Source: an uncultured bacterium (GTDB lineage: Bacteria; Patescibacteriota; Gracilibacteria; Absconditabacterales; Absconditicoccaceae). Taken from it: a stretch of DNA of 7,057 nucleotides. The notes below the pieces were generated by a model. The model was not told the DNA's origin. It ran no database searches and worked only from the letters and a program-made list of their open reading frames with translations. Each line of letters begins with the position of its first letter. The stretch's first letter is position 1. The DNA is taken from positions 1 to 7,057 of the forward strand of contig CAJAPL010000118.1 in NCBI GenBank assembly GCA_903943625.1, in the 5' to 3' direction. This document shows positions 6,374-7,057 of this stretch, one piece after another. A program made the position numbers and the translations under genes.

Positions 6374-7057
6374 GTGAAAACAAAAGTTACAAAAATCAAA
6401 CAAATCCTGTTTGCAATCGTCATGATGATGGTTATCGGACAGGTAACTGCTCAAGTGCAGTACTTTACCCACACCGTCACAATGTGCAGCGGCGCTCCTA
6501 CGACAATTGGGGTCGTTGTGCCTAGTGCTGTGACGTGGTATTGGACGCCTGGAGCACAACAGACGTCAACGATATCTGTAAATCCACCTGTGGGTAATTC
6601 CACTTATGTGGAGCATAGCTACGCTGTGTCTGGGTTGATTCAGGTTGACACATTCCATGTCGTCACAAATGCAACTCCGGTCGGGACTATCACAAGTCCT
6701 CAATCGATTTGCTTTGGGCAAAATACATGGGTGGTTGCTACAGGACCGGCAGGATGTACATTTCTCTGGAATACCGGATCGCAAAATGATTCGATTCCGG
6801 TGAACAATGCTCCAGTCGGGATACACAATTACTCCTGCTTATTGACGGCAATTAATACCTGCCAGTCTACATTAACAACTACCGTGACGGTAAATCCGAT
6901 TCCTGTAATAACAACTGTAGGATGTAATACGCCTCTTTGTGTTGGAGCTACTTTGTATTTGAATGCTAGTGCCACTCCTTCAGGTTGTACCTATGCTTGG
7001 ACCGGACCTAATGGTTTCACTTCGAACCAACAAAATCCAACCATTGCAAACGTTACA
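6374..7057 (+). CDS. Secreted Ig/PKD-like repeat adhesin, 3' end missing, foreign composition
   Basis: The frame is open from GTG 6374 to the window end (228 codons, no stop). GTG is the first possible start after the in-frame TAA pair just upstream. Residues 1-26 are a signal peptide (Lys-rich, then ILFAIVMMMVIG, then VTA|QVQ). Three Ig- or PKD-like beta modules follow, each opening with a Cys-containing strand (TMCSGAP, QSICFGQ, TPLCVGA) and including Trp and Gly turns (TWYWTPG, FLWNTG, YAWTGPNGF). Such tandem modules are typical of large Bacteroidota surface or type IX-secreted proteins, used in adhesion; the sorting tail would lie beyond the window. All 17 glycines use GGN and none uses TGA, and GC is clearly higher than in the neighbours. 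The gene therefore does not share their code bias. It may be a recent transfer or part of another genome joined in assembly. Confidence 0.87.
   Translation, partial: MKTKVTKIKQILFAIVMMMVIGQVTAQVQYFTHTVTMCSGAPTTIGVVVPSAVTWYWTPGAQQTSTISVNPPVGNSTYVEHSYAVSGLIQVDTFHVVTNATPVGTITSPQSICFGQNTWVVATGPAGCTFLWNTGSQNDSIPVNNAPVGIHNYSCLLTAINTCQSTLTTTVTVNPIPVITTVGCNTPLCVGATLYLNASATPSGCTYAWTGPNGFTSNQQNPTIANVT

Noticed and set aside
6260..6826. Two minus-strand open frames (6260-6559, 6566-6826)
   Set aside because: They lie opposite the adhesin frame, have Cys/His/Arg-rich composition typical of antisense frames and no recognisable domain. The plus frame has a signal peptide and domain repeats.

Overview
The window reads as a low-GC bacterial genome fragment in which TGA encodes glycine instead of stop (translation table 25). 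This code is known from the candidate phyla Absconditabacteria (SR1) and Gracilibacteria. Read with the standard code, most genes fall apart. Read with TGA=Gly they become seven clean genes ending in TAA or TAG, and TGA falls on glycines that are invariant in known families: the SxHxxGxxxD motif of M15 peptidases and the GG and DGS positions of DUF333. By hand count, about 65 of 111 glycines in these seven genes are TGA. None of the six visible starts in this part has a recognisable Shine-Dalgarno sequence.

Layout, left to right. (1) 1-1427 (+): the 3' part of a long unrecognised gene. (2) 1491-2129 (-): GrpE, downstream of (3) 2150-2944 (-), a membrane-anchored VanY-like M15 D,D-carboxypeptidase; the two probably share one transcript from a promoter near 2980-3007. 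(4) 3052-3708 (+): an ECF-type sigma factor. (5) 3741-4340 (+): a single-pass membrane protein with a Ser/Thr-rich exported part, in the position expected of an anti-sigma factor. (6) 4353-4976 (+): a secreted Cys-rich, coiled-coil protein. (7) 5026-6108 (-): a secreted Kazal / Cys-rich / DUF333 protein. Genes 6 and 7 face each other and begin with near-identical signal peptides, marked by a perfect 22-bp inverted repeat.

(8) 6374-7057 (+) is different. It is the 5' part of a secreted multi-domain Ig/PKD-like adhesin of the kind common in Bacteroidota. Its GC is visibly higher and none of its 17 glycines is TGA. It is either a recent transfer or the sign of a chimeric contig.

Most of the native genes concern the cell envelope: a peptidoglycan peptidase, a sigma/membrane-protein pair and two secreted Cys-rich proteins, with GrpE as the protein-folding exception. 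A plausible but unproven reading is that the sigma factor and its membrane partner control envelope or surface proteins, perhaps including the secreted ones next to them. I see no tRNA, rRNA, CRISPR array, transposase or phage gene.
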